A DNA stretch of 7,266 bases, from the NCBI GenBank assembly GCA_021604265.1, contig BQIY01000104.1, forward strand, positions 1 through 7,266, written 5' to 3'. The DNA comes from Nitrospirales bacterium. GTDB taxonomy: Bacteria > Nitrospirota > Nitrospiria > Nitrospirales > UBA8639. The translations under genes were made by a program, and so were the position numbers. Of this stretch, positions 5,587 to 7,266 are shown piece by piece. Each line of letters starts with the position of its first letter. The first letter of the stretch is position 1. The notes beneath the pieces are model-generated. The model did no database searches, was not told the DNA's origin, and saw nothing but the letters and a program-made list of their open reading frames with translations.

Positions 5587-7266
5587 TGGCCGAACTTCGC
5601 TTTCTCATCATTGACGCGTGGCGCGTCTTCGGGATTCGGGTTCTGGTGCTCGTTACGTTGTTGGTCGTTAGTGGCCTTCTTGAGGGAATCGCAATTACCG
5701 TGGCCTTGCCGTTACTTGGTTCACTTGGAGTATCGGCAGCTGAGAAACAGAGTGGCTTTAAGGCTTTTCTTGCTGACATTCCTTCTGCGTTAGGATTACC
5801 TGATGGCCCGCTCGGCGTAGGTATTTTAATGCTTGCCTTCATCCTGCTAAGTGTGATTGCTTTTTTGGCACAGGCACGCCTCGCTGCAACGCTTCAAGTG
5901 GAATACGTTGTGCGTTGGCAAACGCAGCTCTTTGAAGCTTCGATTCGTTCAGACCTTTCCTTCTTGAGCGAACGGCGGGGAGGAGATGTGGTATCGGCTC
6001 TCGTGGCCGAAGTGAACCGTGTGAACGGGGCATTTTACCACACCTGTCTTGTAGTCACAGCCATTATTAATCTTGTAATCTATTTGATACTTGCCTTGCT
6101 CATTTCACCAATTGTGAGTTTGGCTGTCGCGGTATTGGGAGCGTTGCTGTTTCTCACGACACGTCCGTACCTGGTTCGCGCATACGGGTATGGCAGAGCT
6201 ATTACTCGGGCTCAGGCTGATGTTCAGTCATTGGCAACTGAATATATTTCTGCCGTGAAGCTCGTCAAGGCTGCTGTTGCAGAAGGTGTGTCAGTAGAGC
6301 GCTTCTCAACTGCGGCTAACCAGCTTGCTTCGTTCTATTTCAAGAACTCTTTTGACATGCAGAAAGCAAAGGCGGTGTTTGAGTTTGGAGGTGCTGCAGG
6401 CATCGCGAGTCTGTTGATTGTGGGACCACTATTTTTTTCAGTCGACATTCCGACCTTACTTGTTGTCTTGGCATTATTTGTACGGCTTCTACCGCGTGTC
6501 ACCTCTTTGCAGCAGGGCATTCAAGCTCAAAATTCATTGTTGCCTGCATTAGGGAATTTACGTAATATTTTGAAGAGTGCGAATAATCTAGCAGAGCCTG
6601 TGGATGAACAGCCACTCCCCGTAGGTATCACTGCCAGTGCTCCTGAAATTGTCTTTCGATCGGTTACTATTCAACGTGGAGACAGATCGGTATTGAGAAA
6701 TATCGATCTTGTTGTCCCTGCCGGCAGTATTGTTGCTTTGGTGGGGCCCACTGGATCAGGCAAATCGACACTTGCGGACGCCATTCTCAGGCTAGTACCT
6801 GTGAACCATGGTGCGATACAAATTAGCGGGTACGACCTTTTTGCCCTCCCGCTTCCAACGTGGCGTCGAGCCATCGGTTATGTTGGCCAAGACACGACCC
6901 TTTTAGCTGGAACCATTGCTGATAATGTGCGCTTTGGCAATACCATAGCTGATTCGGCGATCGACGTGGCTCTCTCTCGGGCGGCGGCCCAGTTTGTGCG
7001 TGGTCTTGATACAGGAAATGCAACTCCAGTTGGAGACCGCGGAACGAGATTATCAGGTGGAGAACGGCAGCGTTTGGGGCTTGCCCGCGCTCTTGCGGTA
7101 CCGCGCCTCCTCTATATCCTTGATGAAGCGACGAGTGCTCTTGATGCGGAAACGGAGGCCCAGGTGGTGGAGACCATGGCGTCGCTCTCTGGGAAAGCAA
7201 CTGTGCTTATCATTGCGCATCGTTTCTCTGCTGTTCGCAATGCCGATCTGATCTATGTGATCGAAG
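5586..7266 (+). CDS. ABC exporter, fused permease-ATPase (MsbA/PglK type), 3' end missing
   Basis: The frame is open from ATG 5586 to the window edge, giving 560 residues and no stop; relatives are usually about 580-610 residues, so little is missing. The N-terminal permease shows six hydrophobic segments at about residues 16-46, 77-96, 153-173, 175-192, 268-285 and 287-303. The ATPase domain is complete through the H-loop: Walker A 'GPTGSGKST' (387-395), Q-loop Gln435 in 'GYVGQD', ABC signature 'LSGGERQ' (489-495), Walker B 'LLYILDEA' (508-515), D-loop 'SALD' (517-520) and the switch His545 in 'IIAHR'. All catalytic residues are present. Such half-transporters work as homodimers in the inner membrane; known members flip lipid A (MsbA) or lipid-linked oligosaccharides (PglK). 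Coupling to a glycosyltransferase gene favours export of a lipid-linked glycan, but a peptide or lipid substrate cannot be excluded. No N-terminal peptidase domain is present, which argues against a bacteriocin exporter. Confidence 0.9.
   Translation, partial: MAELRFLIIDAWRVFGIRVLVLVTLLVVSGLLEGIAITVALPLLGSLGVSAAEKQSGFKAFLADIPSALGLPDGPLGVGILMLAFILLSVIAFLAQARLAATLQVEYVVRWQTQLFEASIRSDLSFLSERRGGDVVSALVAEVNRVNGAFYHTCLVVTAIINLVIYLILALLISPIVSLAVAVLGALLFLTTRPYLVRAYGYGRAITRAQADVQSLATEYISAVKLVKAAVAEGVSVERFSTAANQLASFYFKNSFDMQKAKAVFEFGGAAGIASLLIVGPLFFSVDIPTLLVVLALFVRLLPRVTSLQQGIQAQNSLLPALGNLRNILKSANNLAEPVDEQPLPVGITASAPEIVFRSVTIQRGDRSVLRNIDLVVPAGSIVALVGPTGSGKSTLADAILRLVPVNHGAIQISGYDLFALPLPTWRRAIGYVGQDTTLLAGTIADNVRFGNTIADSAIDVALSRAAAQFVRGLDTGNATPVGDRGTRLSGGERQRLGLARALAVPRLLYILDEATSALDAETEAQVVETMASLSGKATVLIIAHRFSAVRNADLIYVIE

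Noticed and set aside
6823..7200. 125-codon minus-strand open frame opposite the ATPase domain
   Set aside because: It lies wholly antisense to conserved Walker and signature motifs and has the low-complexity, Pro/Arg/Gln-rich look of a shadow frame.

Overview
The window is a slice of a bacterial surface-glycan (O-antigen, exopolysaccharide or glycoconjugate) biosynthesis locus. All seven supported protein genes lie on the plus strand. In order they encode: the C-terminal end of a GT4-type glycosyltransferase (cut by the left edge), a class I SAM-dependent methyltransferase, a second such methyltransferase, a FemAB/GNAT-fold acyl or aminoacyl transferase, a third and smaller methyltransferase, a CgeB-like GT-B glycosyltransferase, and an almost complete ABC exporter with a fused permease and ATPase (cut by the right edge). 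I see no tRNA, rRNA, CRISPR array, insertion sequence or phage gene.

The layout has a loose left half and a compact right half. The glycosyltransferase stops at 390 and is followed by a 404-base gap with two small hairpins that share a CAAGC loop motif. The first methyltransferase (795-1643) is followed by a 199-base gap. From 1843 onward the genes are closely spaced: gaps of 61, 28 and 10 bases, then a one-base stop/start overlap. The last five genes are therefore probably one transcription unit. The first two methyltransferases share an oddity: neither has a convincing ribosome binding site of its own, and each is preceded by a better Shine-Dalgarno sequence that belongs to a short open frame running into or just before the gene.

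Taken together, the genes suggest assembly and decoration of a lipid-linked oligosaccharide. Two glycosyltransferases would build the chain, three non-identical methyltransferases would add methyl groups, and the FemAB-like enzyme would add an acyl or aminoacyl group. The MsbA/PglK-type exporter would move the finished lipid-linked product across the inner membrane. This is inferred from families and gene order; no substrate can be read from the sequence.

The organism cannot be named from this window. Shine-Dalgarno-led genes, ATG starts, overlapping operon genes and this gene content fit a Gram-negative bacterium of middling base composition. By eye the left part (about 400-2600) is richer in A+T than the ABC-transporter end. 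That is common in glycan loci assembled by horizontal transfer.
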